A DNA stretch of 64,000 nucleotides from Bacteroidales bacterium (lineage in GTDB: Bacteria; Bacteroidota; Bacteroidia; Bacteroidales; P3). Both the position numbers and the translations under genes were made by a program. Of this stretch, positions 23,395 to 33,210 are shown one piece after another. The notes below the pieces were generated by a model, which searched no databases, was not told the origin of the DNA, and was given only the letters and a program-made list of their open reading frames with translations. Where the stretch lies: positions 22,487 to 86,486 of the forward strand of contig JAGCYV010000045.1 in assembly GCA_017960605.1 (NCBI GenBank), in the 5' to 3' direction. Within the stretch, counting starts at the first letter, position 1; every line of letters starts with the position of its first letter.

Positions 23395-24453
23395 GTGGCG
23401 ATAATATATAGACAAAAAAGGCAACACTTGAGACAAGAAATGGCGTCATTTTTTGTAATGATGATGCTGTTTTTACCTGTCGCCACTGCACAAAACGAGG
23501 GTCAATACTCCCATTTCATGTTCAACCAGCTGAGTTATAACCCTGCCTATGCAGGCAGCTCGGGAGCCCTGTCCATCAACCTGCTCTATAACAACCAGTG
23601 GATGGGGCTGAAGCTACAGGCTCCGTCGAAGGACGTTGAAGCAGGTGTGACCCCTACCAACTATCTGGCCTCATTCGACATGCCAGTGAATTTCCTGCAC
23701 GGCGGCATCGGCTTGACCTTCAATTCGGAGAAAATCGGTTACCACGACAATACCACCATCAACCTTGACTACGCCTTCCGCATCTACTGGGGGCGTGGCA
23801 ACTTGGCCGCCGGCGTGGAACTGAACCTCTACAATTTCTCCTTCAACACAGAGAACCTCTACGGTATCAGCGACTTCACGGGAGACCCAAGCAATCCCTT
23901 CAGCCGCTCGAGCGACCCTGCCATCAGCGGACAGCAGGCTTCAGACTTTCTCATTGACTTGGCCACAGGTCTTTACTATCAGGTGCCCGGCGAATACTAC
24001 GTCAGCCTGTCGGTCAAAAACCTGCTGGGTTCGCATAGCGACCAGCTGGCCTACCGCAATCCCCGCACACTATACCTCATGGGTGGTTATGAATACACCT
24101 TCCCCTACAATCCGGCATTCAAACTGAAACCTCACGTGATGGCCAAGACGGCAGACTTCTCCATCTTCCAGGCAGAAGCCTCGCTGCTGCTCGACTACGA
24201 AAACTTCTTCTGGGCGGGCATGGGTTACCGTTGGAACGACGCTTTCACATTCCTGGCCGGTATCAACTGGAACTTCTCAAGCCTTAACTGGTTACGCATC
24301 GGCGTGGCCTATGACCTGACCACATCCAAACTGGGATCCTACAAAGTTGGACGCAGCTGGGGATCGCTGGAAATCTTCGCCAACGGAACATTCCGCATCA
24401 TAGTACCGAAGAAATCGCCCACCGTGTCACGGACAACTCGCTTCCTGTTGTAA
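23395..24453 (+). CDS. porP: PorP/SprF family T9SS outer-membrane protein
   Basis: A 352-residue beta-barrel protein with the family opening QYSHFMFNQLSYNPAYAGS after the signal peptide and repeated aromatic-rich strands (LYYQVPGEYYVSLSVKNLLG, YRWNDAFTFLAGINWNF). PorP/SprF proteins help assemble T9SS and anchor surface proteins such as SprB. GTG at 23395 is chosen because it gives a signal peptide with a positive n-region (YRQKRQHLRQEM); ATG at 23440 would leave no charge before the hydrophobic core. It precedes gldKLMN by 70 bases, the classical order. Confidence 0.9.
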   Translation: MAIIYRQKRQHLRQEMASFFVMMMLFLPVATAQNEGQYSHFMFNQLSYNPAYAGSSGALSINLLYNNQWMGLKLQAPSKDVEAGVTPTNYLASFDMPVNFLHGGIGLTFNSEKIGYHDNTTINLDYAFRIYWGRGNLAAGVELNLYNFSFNTENLYGISDFTGDPSNPFSRSSDPAISGQQASDFLIDLATGLYYQVPGEYYVSLSVKNLLGSHSDQLAYRNPRTLYLMGGYEYTFPYNPAFKLKPHVMAKTADFSIFQAEASLLLDYENFFWAGMGYRWNDAFTFLAGINWNFSSLNWLRIGVAYDLTTSKLGSYKVGRSWGSLEIFANGTFRIIVPKKSPTVSRTTRFLL

Positions 24454-24523
24454 CAAACCTGAAATTATCATAAAAAAGAAACTTTTTCGACAAAACCGCG
24501 TTAATAATAAAAATAGTCACAAT

Positions 24524-25885
24524 ATGAAAAAATTTGTTTTCATTCTCGTCGCCTCGGCAGCTCTGTTCTACGGCTGCAGTTCATCCAACAAAGGAGAAGT
24601 CGTGGGCGTGAACGACCGTCCCTATTTTGAAGACATCGACCTTAAAGGCATGGTGTTCATCAATCAAGGCAACTACACCATGGGTGCCGGCGTACAGGGT
24701 GTCACCTACGGAGAGCCCCTGCAACCTCGCAAGATGCAAATTGGTTCGTTCTTCATGGATGAGACCGAAATCACCAACAACGAATATCGCCAGTTTGTGT
24801 ATGCCGTGCGCGACTCGGTAGCACGTCGCATTCTGGGCGAGGCTGGCATCGACGGCTTCCTGATTGAAGAAGACAAATATGGCGAACCCCTCGACCCACC
24901 GATCCTCAATTACAAGACCAAGATAGATTATGCCGATGCCGATGTGCGTCAGGCTTTGATTGACGGAGGCTTCTTCATTGTGGATATCAACCACCGCCGT
25001 GCCGTTGATGTGTCGAAGATGAATTATGAATATTATTATATAGATTATAGTGAAGTCGCCAAAAAAGAGAATGGCGTCAATACGAAGAGCGAGCATCGCG
25101 GCACCTCCTTCTCAGTGCGTCCCAAAGGTTTGAACAACCGTTCGAGCCAGATTCAGCGCGAATACATCAACATCTACCCCGACACGCTGTGCTGGGTGCA
25201 TGACTACACCTATTCGATGAACGAGGACTACAGCCGCAGCTACTTCTCCTCGCCCGCTTTCGACAACTACCCCGTGGTGGGTGTCAGCTGGCGTCAGGCC
25301 AAGGCTTTTTGTGTGTGGCGCAGCAATATGCTGAACCAATATCTTGAGAGCATCAACTACTCGACCCTGAACGACTTCCGCCTGCCCACCGAGAGTGAAT
25401 GGGAATTCGCCGCCCGCGGCGGTATCGCCTCTCAGAGCTATCCTTGGGGCGGACCCTATGTGCGCAATCCTAATGGTTGCTTCCTGGCCAACTACGAGCC
25501 CCTGCGTGGTGCTTATGACGACGATGGCGGCGTGAAGACTTTAATGGTGGGCCACTATGCTCCCAACGACTATGGTCTGTATGACATGGCCGGCAACGTG
25601 AGCGAGTGGTGCTTGGATGCCTACAACGAATCGACCTACCAGATTGCCAACGCCCAGACTCCTTACTATAACTATAACGCCAAGGACGATGACCCGCTGG
25701 CCATGAAGCGTAAAGTCATCCGCGGTGGCAGCTGGAAGGATCAGAAATACTTCATCCAGGTGCAGACCCGCAGCTACGAATTCATGGATACCGCCAAGTG
25801 CTACATCGGCTTCCGCTGCGTGCAGCCCTACTTGGGTCGCGTAAAGGGTGACAATCTGCGTACCGCCAGCAACGTAGCCCAGTAA
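24524..25885 (+). CDS. gldK: T9SS ring lipoprotein GldK/PorK
   Basis: A 453-residue lipoprotein with lipobox ALFYGC (Cys18). The rest is a formylglycine-generating-enzyme (SUMF1) fold: GMVFINQGNYTMGAG, then MDETEITNNEYRQFVYAV, FDNYPVVGVSWRQAKAFC, RLPTESEWEFAARGG, GNVSEWCLDAY and VIRGGSWKD. GldK forms the periplasmic ring attached to the outer membrane together with GldN. The neighbours gldL, gldM and gldN follow in the standard order, which makes the assignment firm. Confidence 0.96.
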   Translation: MKKFVFILVASAALFYGCSSSNKGEVVGVNDRPYFEDIDLKGMVFINQGNYTMGAGVQGVTYGEPLQPRKMQIGSFFMDETEITNNEYRQFVYAVRDSVARRILGEAGIDGFLIEEDKYGEPLDPPILNYKTKIDYADADVRQALIDGGFFIVDINHRRAVDVSKMNYEYYYIDYSEVAKKENGVNTKSEHRGTSFSVRPKGLNNRSSQIQREYINIYPDTLCWVHDYTYSMNEDYSRSYFSSPAFDNYPVVGVSWRQAKAFCVWRSNMLNQYLESINYSTLNDFRLPTESEWEFAARGGIASQSYPWGGPYVRNPNGCFLANYEPLRGAYDDDGGVKTLMVGHYAPNDYGLYDMAGNVSEWCLDAYNESTYQIANAQTPYYNYNAKDDDPLAMKRKVIRGGSWKDQKYFIQVQTRSYEFMDTAKCYIGFRCVQPYLGRVKGDNLRTASNVAQ

Positions 25886-25941
25886 GAATAGACAAACATA
25901 CATCTAACACATAATAAGCAAACACACAAAAAACAAGTAAT

Positions 25942-26790
25942 ATGAGCGTCTTAGACAACATCGTTCGCAGTAAAGCGTATAAGAACTTCATGGCCAAGCT
26001 GTATGGCATTGGCGCGGCCGTCGTTATTTTTGGTGCCTTGTTCAAAATCATGCACTGGCCCGGTGCTAACCTCATGCTGATTGCCGGTATGAGTACGGAG
26101 ACAATCATCTTCTTCCTTTCGGCATTCGAGCCGCCTCACAAAGAGTGGGATTGGAGTTTGGTGTATCCCGAATTGGCCGGTATGGTCGAAGAGAACCCCA
26201 TTGAGATTGACGAAAATGGCAATCCCATTGAGGTCGTCAATAAAGACCCGCTGAGCGCCAAGCTTGACAAGATGCTCGAAGACGCCCATATCAGCCCCGA
26301 ACTCATCGACCGTCTGGGTCAAGGCATGCAAAATCTGGCAGAGAGTACCAACTCGATGAACAACATGGCCAATGTCACCGCCGCCACCGACAAGTTTGTC
26401 AACAATTTGGACAATGTCGCCGGCCAGGCAGGCAAATTGCTTGAAAGCATGCAGGGTGCCCCCGAAGCCATCTCGACACTCTCCACCATCTACCGCGAGA
26501 CAGCTGAATCGTTGGGCGGCGAAGTGAGCTATGTGGAAGAAATGAAGAAAATGTCGGCCAGTTTGAGCAGCATCAATGCCATGTACGAGATGCAAATCAA
26601 CAACGCTTCGGCTCAGATGAACCTCAACAAGGAATTCGAAGAGAAGATGAGCGCCATGCTCGCCAACTTCACCGATTCCGCCGACGGCATTATGAAATAC
26701 AAAGAGCAAGTCGATGCCCTTACCCGCAAGGTTGCCGAGCTGAACAACGTCTATGGCAATATGCTGGCCGCTATGCAGACCCGTCTTTAA
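25942..26790 (+). CDS. gldL: T9SS motor protein GldL/PorL
   Basis: A 282-residue inner-membrane protein. Two transmembrane helices lie at about 16-36 and 42-62, containing KIMHWPGANLMLIAG and STETIIFFLSAFEPP. Glu53 sits where Flavobacterium GldL has its essential intramembrane glutamate, part of the proton-driven motor with GldM. The long cytoplasmic tail is helical and coiled-coil-like. GldL and GldM form the rotary motor that powers T9SS. Confidence 0.96.
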   Translation: MSVLDNIVRSKAYKNFMAKLYGIGAAVVIFGALFKIMHWPGANLMLIAGMSTETIIFFLSAFEPPHKEWDWSLVYPELAGMVEENPIEIDENGNPIEVVNKDPLSAKLDKMLEDAHISPELIDRLGQGMQNLAESTNSMNNMANVTAATDKFVNNLDNVAGQAGKLLESMQGAPEAISTLSTIYRETAESLGGEVSYVEEMKKMSASLSSINAMYEMQINNASAQMNLNKEFEEKMSAMLANFTDSADGIMKYKEQVDALTRKVAELNNVYGNMLAAMQTRL

Positions 26791-26842
26791 TCCACTGCAC
26801 GTCTAACCAAAACCACGTGTAACTAAAAGAAAGGAATAGACA

Positions 26843-28498
26843 ATGGGTGCAACAAACTGTCCGGAAACCCCGAGACAAAAGATGATTACGATGATGTACC
26901 TCGTGTACACCGCCATGTTGGCTCTTAATGTGTCGTCGCAGGTGGTCGATGGTTTCAAGACCGTGGGCTCGGCCATGACAAAGAGCAATGAGAACCTACA
27001 GGTGAAACTCGACGATACATATGCAAACTTTGACCTTGCCCTGCAAAACAGTAAGGACAAGGTGGAAGAAGACTACAACAAAGCCCAGGAGGTGCGCCGC
27101 CTATCGACCGAAATGGGCAACTATATTGACAGCCTTGAGTATGTGTTGATGGCGAAAATCAACAGTTCTGCTGAAATACACCCCGACTTTGACAAGCCTA
27201 AATACAAATACAAGATGTCGGTTGTCAATCCTGACGGTTCGCCTAATTTCGACAGCATTAAAAAGGCCATTGACATCGCAGGTTTCCGATGGCTGAAAAT
27301 GGACGAACTCCACGAGAGTACCAACCTCTTTTCCTCTGAGAAAGGCAAAGGAGGCAAAGGCGTCGAACTGAAGAATAGAATCATTGAGTACAAACGTAAA
27401 ATCAAAGAGATTCTTGGCGAAGACTCCACCAGTTTGAACATCGCTCTCAATGTGGAAGGTAAGGTCCTGGATCCCGACAACAACCCTCTGGATTGGGAAG
27501 TGGTTAGTTTTAATGAGGTGGTCTCCGGTTCCGCTCTGGTCACGCTGACTCGTTTGAAAGCCGAAACCATGAATGCCGAATTCGATGCCGTCAATGCCCT
27601 TTACAAGCATGTGAGTAAGGGCGACTTCAAGTTCGACCAGATTGCCATGATTTCACGTCCTAAATCCACCTACATTGTTCAGGGTGGCGTTTATGAAACG
27701 GATATCAATGTGGCAGCCTACGACTCCAAGCAGCACTTCACCGCCACTGTCAATGGCCAACAACTTAGTTCCAACGACAGCGGTTCCGTGCACTATCGCA
27801 CCGTTTGCAACAATCTCGGCGTACAACGTATCACCGGTACTGCCTACGTGACAAATCCCGATGGTGGCACACAGGAGTACCCCATTAGCGACAACTATTT
27901 CGTTGCCAAACCTGTGGCAGTTGTCTCGCTGGACAACATGCAGGTTCTCTATGCCGGTATCGACAACCCCATCACGGTATCCGTACCTGGCGTGGATAGC
28001 CGAAACATCAAGGCTTCCATCCTTGAAGGACAAGGCACCCTTACACCCAGCGAGGGTGATGGCAAATACATGGTCAAACCGACTCCTGGAAGCAAGAAGA
28101 TGATTATCGGCGTGGATGCTGTCATCGACAAGAAATCATCTCGCATGGGAGCCCCAACCTTCCAAGTGAAACCCATTCCCGACCCCGTTATTACCGTCGG
28201 AGGCTTCTCCAACGGAGCCAAAGTATCACGTTCCAATCTGGCATCCGGTGCCCAGGTCGTGGCTCGTGCCGGCGAAGGATTCACCTTCAAGATTCCCAAA
28301 GGAACCATCCGCGTGATGAGTTTGGAAGTGTTCGTAGGCAACAAACCCTTCCCCTCCAACGGCAACATGCTTGACCCCGAAGCTCTTTCGGCCATCAAAC
28401 GTGCCAACCGTGGCGACAAAGTCTATGTTGATGCAAAAGTCATGATGCCTGACGGCATTCCCCGGACCAGCAGCTGTATCCTGACCATCTCCAAGTAA
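26843..28498 (+). CDS. gldM: T9SS motor protein GldM/PorM
   Basis: A 551-residue protein with one transmembrane helix near the N-terminus (about 14-33, MITMMYLVYTAMLALNVSSQ) and a long periplasmic shaft of four domains (D1 helical, D2-D4 beta-rich). Arg11 in TPRQKM lies just before the helix, where the conserved arginine that pairs with the GldL glutamate is found. The shaft reaches the GldK/GldN ring. The C-terminal D4 (PDPVITVGGFSNGAKVSRSN and onward) is well preserved. It lies 52 bases after gldL. Confidence 0.96.
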   Translation: MGATNCPETPRQKMITMMYLVYTAMLALNVSSQVVDGFKTVGSAMTKSNENLQVKLDDTYANFDLALQNSKDKVEEDYNKAQEVRRLSTEMGNYIDSLEYVLMAKINSSAEIHPDFDKPKYKYKMSVVNPDGSPNFDSIKKAIDIAGFRWLKMDELHESTNLFSSEKGKGGKGVELKNRIIEYKRKIKEILGEDSTSLNIALNVEGKVLDPDNNPLDWEVVSFNEVVSGSALVTLTRLKAETMNAEFDAVNALYKHVSKGDFKFDQIAMISRPKSTYIVQGGVYETDINVAAYDSKQHFTATVNGQQLSSNDSGSVHYRTVCNNLGVQRITGTAYVTNPDGGTQEYPISDNYFVAKPVAVVSLDNMQVLYAGIDNPITVSVPGVDSRNIKASILEGQGTLTPSEGDGKYMVKPTPGSKKMIIGVDAVIDKKSSRMGAPTFQVKPIPDPVITVGGFSNGAKVSRSNLASGAQVVARAGEGFTFKIPKGTIRVMSLEVFVGNKPFPSNGNMLDPEALSAIKRANRGDKVYVDAKVMMPDGIPRTSSCILTISK

Positions 28499-28534
28499 GA
28501 ATAACACATTAAGAAAACTAATATAGATACAAAT

Positions 28535-29413
28535 ATGAAAAAGGTTTTGTTAAGCATCTTCGCGATGGCCGCTCTTGCCATCAGCGCCAACGCACAGAGT
28601 GTCATTGACGCCGAAGAAGGACGTAACCCTAACGACTTCTACCAGACAGGTATTGTCGTCGGCAAACGTGCCATGCCTTACGCATTCCTGCGTGAGAGCG
28701 ATGTGGTATGGAAGATGGCCATCTGGCGTCAGATAGACCTGAACGAGAACTTCAACCAGTTCTTCTATTATCCCTATGAGCAGGGCAAGAATGAGCAGGG
28801 CCGTATCAATTTGGTCAATCTCATCATGAACGCTGCTGAGAACGGTGAATTTGACGTCTACGAAGACGACGACATGAAAGTGCCTCAGGAATGGAGCAAA
28901 GCCCTTGCCAACCTGCAAGGCAAATCCACCAAGGCCCGCTATGGTGAGGAAGATGAGTTCGGCGAGCAAGAGGTGTTCTACGACACCATTCCCGAGAACC
29001 TCGACCCTGCCACCGCCAGAATGCTCAAACTGAAAGAGTATTGGTACATCGACAAACAAGATTCGCGCCAGAAAGTACGCATTACCGGTCTCAGCTTCCG
29101 CTTCACGAAGAACATCCTCCGTTCCGGCGAGAGCGAGGAAATCTCCGAATGGAGCTTCTGGATTCCCATGGATGACATGCGTGTCCGCCAAGTGCTCGTG
29201 AATGCCAACGCCTACGACCAGAACAACGACGTGGCCGAGCGTTCCTATGACGATGTCTTCATCCAGCGCTACTTCGACAGCTATGTGACCCGTGAAAGCA
29301 ACGTCTATAACCGTGAGATTACCGACTACCTGACCGGCGAAGACGCCATCTACGAATCTCAACTTATCGAAGACAAAATCTTTGATATAGAGAATGACAT
29401 GTGGGAGTACTAA
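28535..29413 (+). CDS. gldN: T9SS ring protein GldN/PorN
   Basis: A 292-residue exported protein with signal peptide MKKVLLSIFAMAALAISANA. Family motifs: AFLRESDVVWKMAIWRQIDL, NQFFYYPYEQ, and the C-terminal signature SQLIEDKIFDIENDMWEY. GldN associates with GldK in the periplasmic ring. It is followed by an intrinsic terminator and then by a second gldN-like gene. Confidence 0.95.
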   Translation: MKKVLLSIFAMAALAISANAQSVIDAEEGRNPNDFYQTGIVVGKRAMPYAFLRESDVVWKMAIWRQIDLNENFNQFFYYPYEQGKNEQGRINLVNLIMNAAENGEFDVYEDDDMKVPQEWSKALANLQGKSTKARYGEEDEFGEQEVFYDTIPENLDPATARMLKLKEYWYIDKQDSRQKVRITGLSFRFTKNILRSGESEEISEWSFWIPMDDMRVRQVLVNANAYDQNNDVAERSYDDVFIQRYFDSYVTRESNVYNREITDYLTGEDAIYESQLIEDKIFDIENDMWEY

Positions 29414-29430
29414 CTCCTCCCACCATTAAC

Positions 29431-29477
29431 AAAAAGGAGTTAAGTGTTGATGCAAACAACCCTTAACTCCTTTTTTG
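29431..29477 (+). terminator. Intrinsic terminator between the two gldN genes
   Basis: AAAAAGGAGTTAAG (29431-29444) pairs over 14 bp with the arm at 29462-29475 and runs into TTTTTTG. Within the loop GTTG and CAAC can extend the stem. The second gldN starts 16 bases later and no TAnnTTTG box lies in between, so the hairpin probably reduces rather than abolishes its expression. Confidence 0.85.
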
Positions 29478-29492
29478 TTGCCATAAGTGATA

Positions 29493-30347
29493 ATGAGACG
29501 GATTCCTATTATAGTGTTCCTCCTGTCGGTCTTTTGTCTGCAAGCACAGACTCCCGACGACTTCTATCCTCAGAACCTTTCCGGCGAGCAGGAAACCATG
29601 GCTTTCCCTCATCTGAGAGAGAGCGATGTGGTATGGAGCACCATGATATGGAAAACCATCCCCGTCAACGAACTCTTCAACCAATTCTTCTACTACCCTC
29701 TCGACAACCCCGACCGCTCCGGCAAGAAAAGCCTTGCCTATACCCTATGGGACGCCATGGCCGAAGGGCAGATCCCCATCTATGAGGATGATGAGCTGAC
29801 CATTCCGCTCGATCACGAAATCTTTGTAAAGCGCTACACCAAGCCCGACACCGTTGTGCTGGAAATCGGCTATGATGACGATGACAACGAGGAATATCAG
29901 ACCATTATTCGGCCTAATGAGTTCGACGGAGCCGACATCACACAATACGGCCTCCGGGAAGCCTGGTTCATCGGCAAACAAGATACTCGTCAGGATTCCC
30001 GTCGATTGGCATTGGCTCCGATGAAGAAGTACTTCAGGAAGTTCGCCAATACCGACGAAGAACTCTTCCTCGGCACACTTCCCCTCTTTTGGGTTCCCAT
30101 GCAACATCCGGCAGTACGTCATCTATTGGTTCAAAGTACGGCCTACACCGATGCCAACAACCTTGTTGGACGCACCTCATGGGACTGGGTGTTTGTCAAC
30201 CAGTACTATAGCGCCTACATCACCCGCGAAAGCAACCGCTACCTACGTACCATCAACCAATACCTGACGGGCGAAGATGCCCTCCTCGAGAGCGAACGTA
30301 TCGAGGACAAAATCTTCAACATTGAAAGCGACATGTGGGAATACTAA
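29493..30347 (+). CDS. Second GldN/PorN-like protein
   Basis: A 284-residue paralog of the preceding gldN, with signal peptide MRRIPIIVFLLSVFCLQAQ. The shared motifs are HLRESDVVWSTMIWKTIPV, NQFFYYPLDNP, DRRSL-like central strands and the ending SERIEDKIFNIESDMWEY. The middle part differs (an acidic stretch DDDDNEEYQT is specific to this copy). It may replace or mix with GldN in the ring, or serve a different substrate; sequence alone cannot say. ATG at 29493 is preferred over GTG at 29487. Its stop overlaps the stop of the convergent rluD gene. Confidence 0.9.
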   Translation: MRRIPIIVFLLSVFCLQAQTPDDFYPQNLSGEQETMAFPHLRESDVVWSTMIWKTIPVNELFNQFFYYPLDNPDRSGKKSLAYTLWDAMAEGQIPIYEDDELTIPLDHEIFVKRYTKPDTVVLEIGYDDDDNEEYQTIIRPNEFDGADITQYGLREAWFIGKQDTRQDSRRLALAPMKKYFRKFANTDEELFLGTLPLFWVPMQHPAVRHLLVQSTAYTDANNLVGRTSWDWVFVNQYYSAYITRESNRYLRTINQYLTGEDALLESERIEDKIFNIESDMWEY

Positions 30348-31357
30348 ACCCTCGTGTCAGTATATCTCCGCCATTTTTCAACCAACTCCTGCATATCCTT
30401 CGGCAGAGGACTCTCAAAATGCATGTGCTTGCCTGTCCGGGGATGTTCAAATCCCAGTATTCTGGCATGCAATGCCTGTCTGGGACATAGAGAAAAACAA
30501 TTCTCCACAAACTGGCGATAGCGGGTGAAGGTGGTTCCCTTCAATATGGCATCACCACCGTAAGAAGCGTCACTGAACAAGGGATGTCCGATGTGGCGCA
30601 TGTGAGCCCTGATCTGATGCGTACGACCCGTCTCGAGCACACATTCCACCAAGGTGACATAACCGAACCGTTCCAACACATGCCAATGGGTGACCGCATG
30701 TTTTCCATGCTCATCGTCACACACATCCATCACCCTGCGGTCTCGTGGAGAGCGGGCCAGATTACCCACAATAGAGCCTTCGTCTTCATCGAAATCACCC
30801 CATACCAACGCGTTATATTTGCGTTCTATCGTATGCTCAAAGAACTGCTTGGCCAGCACCACCTGAGCCTCTTCGTTCTTGGCCACCAACAACAGTCCCG
30901 AAGTATCCTTGTCTATACGATGTACAAGCAGAGGTTTCGCCTCTGTACCTTGAAAATAATAGAGTAGTCCGTTCACCAGCGTGCCCGTCCAGTTGCCCAC
31001 ACCGGGATGCACCACCAGCCCGGCAGGCTTGTCTATCACCAACACATCCTCGTCCTCATACACCACCGGGAAATCCACCTTCTCCGGCAACAACTCAAAC
31101 TCATGCGGAGGTTCGGGCAGCAGCACCGTGATGACATCCAGAGGCTTAACCTTGTAACTGGACTTGGTTTCTTTGTCATTCACCCTCACACATCCCGCTT
31201 TGGCCGCCGCCTGCACCTTGCTCCGCGACACACCCTCAAGGCGCATCTGCAAGTACAGATCCAGCCTCATGCTCTCCTGGCCGCGATCTACCGTAAAACG
31301 ATGATGCTCATACAACTCCTGTTGCTCCTGTTCCAGTTCCAGCAACTCCTCGTCCAT
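30344..31357 (-). CDS. RluA/RluD-family 23S rRNA pseudouridine synthase
   Basis: A 337-residue enzyme that converts uridine to pseudouridine in structured RNA. An N-terminal acidic/glutamine-rich stretch precedes an S4 RNA-binding domain (RLDLYLQMRLEGVSRSKVQ, about 30-90). The catalytic domain carries LLVHRIDKDTSGLLL (catalytic Asp149) and ETGRTHQIRAHMRHIGHPL. In Bacteroidetes this RluD-type gene often follows a PASTA-domain gene, as here with one T9SS cargo gene inserted. It begins two bases after that gene. Confidence 0.93.
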   Translation of the reverse strand: MDEELLELEQEQQELYEHHRFTVDRGQESMRLDLYLQMRLEGVSRSKVQAAAKAGCVRVNDKETKSSYKVKPLDVITVLLPEPPHEFELLPEKVDFPVVYEDEDVLVIDKPAGLVVHPGVGNWTGTLVNGLLYYFQGTEAKPLLVHRIDKDTSGLLLVAKNEEAQVVLAKQFFEHTIERKYNALVWGDFDEDEGSIVGNLARSPRDRRVMDVCDDEHGKHAVTHWHVLERFGYVTLVECVLETGRTHQIRAHMRHIGHPLFSDASYGGDAILKGTTFTRYRQFVENCFSLCPRQALHARILGFEHPRTGKHMHFESPLPKDMQELVEKWRRYTDTRV

Positions 31358-31359
31358 CC

Positions 31360-33210
31360 TCAGTGCTTAATTATCAGTTTATTCATACCCACCTGACCAT
31401 TCATGCCTACGCTCCTGAGCAGATAGACACCTTCGGGCAGACTGCTTACATAAAGTCTATTCCGTTGAGCCTCTGCCACTCGGCGTCCGAACATGTCATA
31501 CAGTTCCAGCCGTCTCACTTCGGCATTCACCTCCACCCACTCCGATGCCGGATTGGGATAGGCAACATGATGGGCAACAAGATATTCAGGCTTATCCACA
31601 CCCACCGTGGCCGATGCACCGAAACAAGGACGCATCATCAGAGAGCCGCTCAAGAAACTCTGACGCCAGTCGCCCTCCGTATGGGAGTAAATGCGGCTTG
31701 ACGTATTGAAGCTGCGGTCAAACCCCAGATTGATAAAGTCGTTCCCCACCTGCTCAAAGCCCACAAAGACACTTCCTTGCACCACAACAGGCCATTCCAG
31801 CACATAACGGTTGTACCGTCCTGTCACCGGCCTGCGCCGACTCCCGTCGCGATACAACACCGTCTCCGGCCTTCCGTCGCCACCCACCGACCAAAGCGTG
31901 AGGTAGAAGTTGATACTGGCGTTGGCATCGTCAAGTGTCGAGTTGAAGAAGATGTCTATAGCCGTAAGCGTATCTTCCACCCTCAGGTCGAACCGATAGG
32001 CCAACAGCATACTCGATGCCGTGGAGGTGAGGCTGTAACCGTTTTCCGGCGTGCCGTCGTCATAGGCATAGTAGTTGTCAAACACCTGACGGTAGCGCAC
32101 CGTGTCGTTCCCTCCATAGTTATCACCCATCGACCCCTCCTTCACCGTATGCACCACCTCATAAACTGTCGGGGATGTCATTGTCGGGAATTGATAACCC
32201 ACTTGGGGCGAAGCATGCGCGGCAGCGGTCTGATAGCCTCCCGTGGCAAACGGCGGAGCATTCTCATATCCACCGTCGTAGGAATACAGTTCATTGCCTA
32301 GAGTGTCATATATACTGTAACCATACTGCGAAGCCAGCAACGCCGAATAGCGGTTGGTTATCTTCATCTCCATGCTCGTCACCATATCATCTGCCGCGTA
32401 TTGTCTGAAAGGCATAGCCCTGTAGTTACGCACCAGGCTTTGCGCCGGTGCGGCAAAAGCGATGTCGCGCATCGCCGGTTCCGCCGTTGTCGTGCGACTG
32501 CTGTCCATCCACAGGTAGTCGATGTGCCAATAGTCGCAGTTGCCCGCCTTTCCCGGCTTGGGCGTAGTTTCCAGCGAGGCGAAGTTGCGGAAGCGGAAAC
32601 GGAAAGTGCTGTCGAAATAGCCGTTGTCGGTCAGTGCCACTGCCACATAGCGCCACTGAGGTTCTCCCTCTTCCCGCTGGCTGCCGCCGCAATACCACAC
32701 CGTTTGCCAGAGGCTGTCTGCGGCGTTGAAAAAGTCCAGGAAGAGTGTGTCTTGTGCGTCGGGCTTGAAACCCATGCGTTCCCACATCTGTCCCGTGCCG
32801 CCGCCGGGCATGAAGTAGAAGCTCAGCACCACCGAATCCGCCGGGCTGAGACTGTCAAGTCTTATTGGCAACGAGGTGGCCGTGTCGGCCGGAAAGACCT
32901 CCACCGAGGCGGCATCATAGAGCCGGCCGTCTTCCCCGATGGCGTCAAGGGTCAGCACACCCACCGTCGGCGCCAACGGCCTGACATCGAACGTGGCAGT
33001 CGCTCCCCCACCCTGTTCCCATCGTGCCGCACTAAGCACACCATCGGCAAAGTCGTCGAAGAACGGCAGAGTGAGGGTTGCCGGAGCGGTCTTGCTGAAT
33101 ACTGCTCGCGGAGACACAGGCATCGTCTGAAGCGGCGTCAATATCTCCTGGGCCGATGCCAGCAATGGCACCAGCAGCATTATCAGTCCTATGCTCCAGC
33201 ATTTTACCAC
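31360..33210 (-). CDS. T9SS cargo protein with C-terminal sorting domain
   Basis: A 616-residue secreted protein. The signal peptide (CWSIGLIMLLVPLLASA) is followed by a beta-rich region with a jelly-roll-like segment (LTLPFFDDFADG at about residue 46) and a C-terminal type-A sorting domain of about 80 residues: HHVAYPNPASEWVEV, then RRLELYDMFGRRVAEA and GVYLLRSV ending KLIIKH. Proteins with this tail cross the outer membrane through T9SS and are usually attached to the surface. The function of the main part is unknown. It starts with GTG, overlapping the end of the PASTA gene by 7 bases. Confidence 0.87.
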   Translation of the reverse strand: MVKCWSIGLIMLLVPLLASAQEILTPLQTMPVSPRAVFSKTAPATLTLPFFDDFADGVLSAARWEQGGGATATFDVRPLAPTVGVLTLDAIGEDGRLYDAASVEVFPADTATSLPIRLDSLSPADSVVLSFYFMPGGGTGQMWERMGFKPDAQDTLFLDFFNAADSLWQTVWYCGGSQREEGEPQWRYVAVALTDNGYFDSTFRFRFRNFASLETTPKPGKAGNCDYWHIDYLWMDSSRTTTAEPAMRDIAFAAPAQSLVRNYRAMPFRQYAADDMVTSMEMKITNRYSALLASQYGYSIYDTLGNELYSYDGGYENAPPFATGGYQTAAAHASPQVGYQFPTMTSPTVYEVVHTVKEGSMGDNYGGNDTVRYRQVFDNYYAYDDGTPENGYSLTSTASSMLLAYRFDLRVEDTLTAIDIFFNSTLDDANASINFYLTLWSVGGDGRPETVLYRDGSRRRPVTGRYNRYVLEWPVVVQGSVFVGFEQVGNDFINLGFDRSFNTSSRIYSHTEGDWRQSFLSGSLMMRPCFGASATVGVDKPEYLVAHHVAYPNPASEWVEVNAEVRRLELYDMFGRRVAEAQRNRLYVSSLPEGVYLLRSVGMNGQVGMNKLIIKH

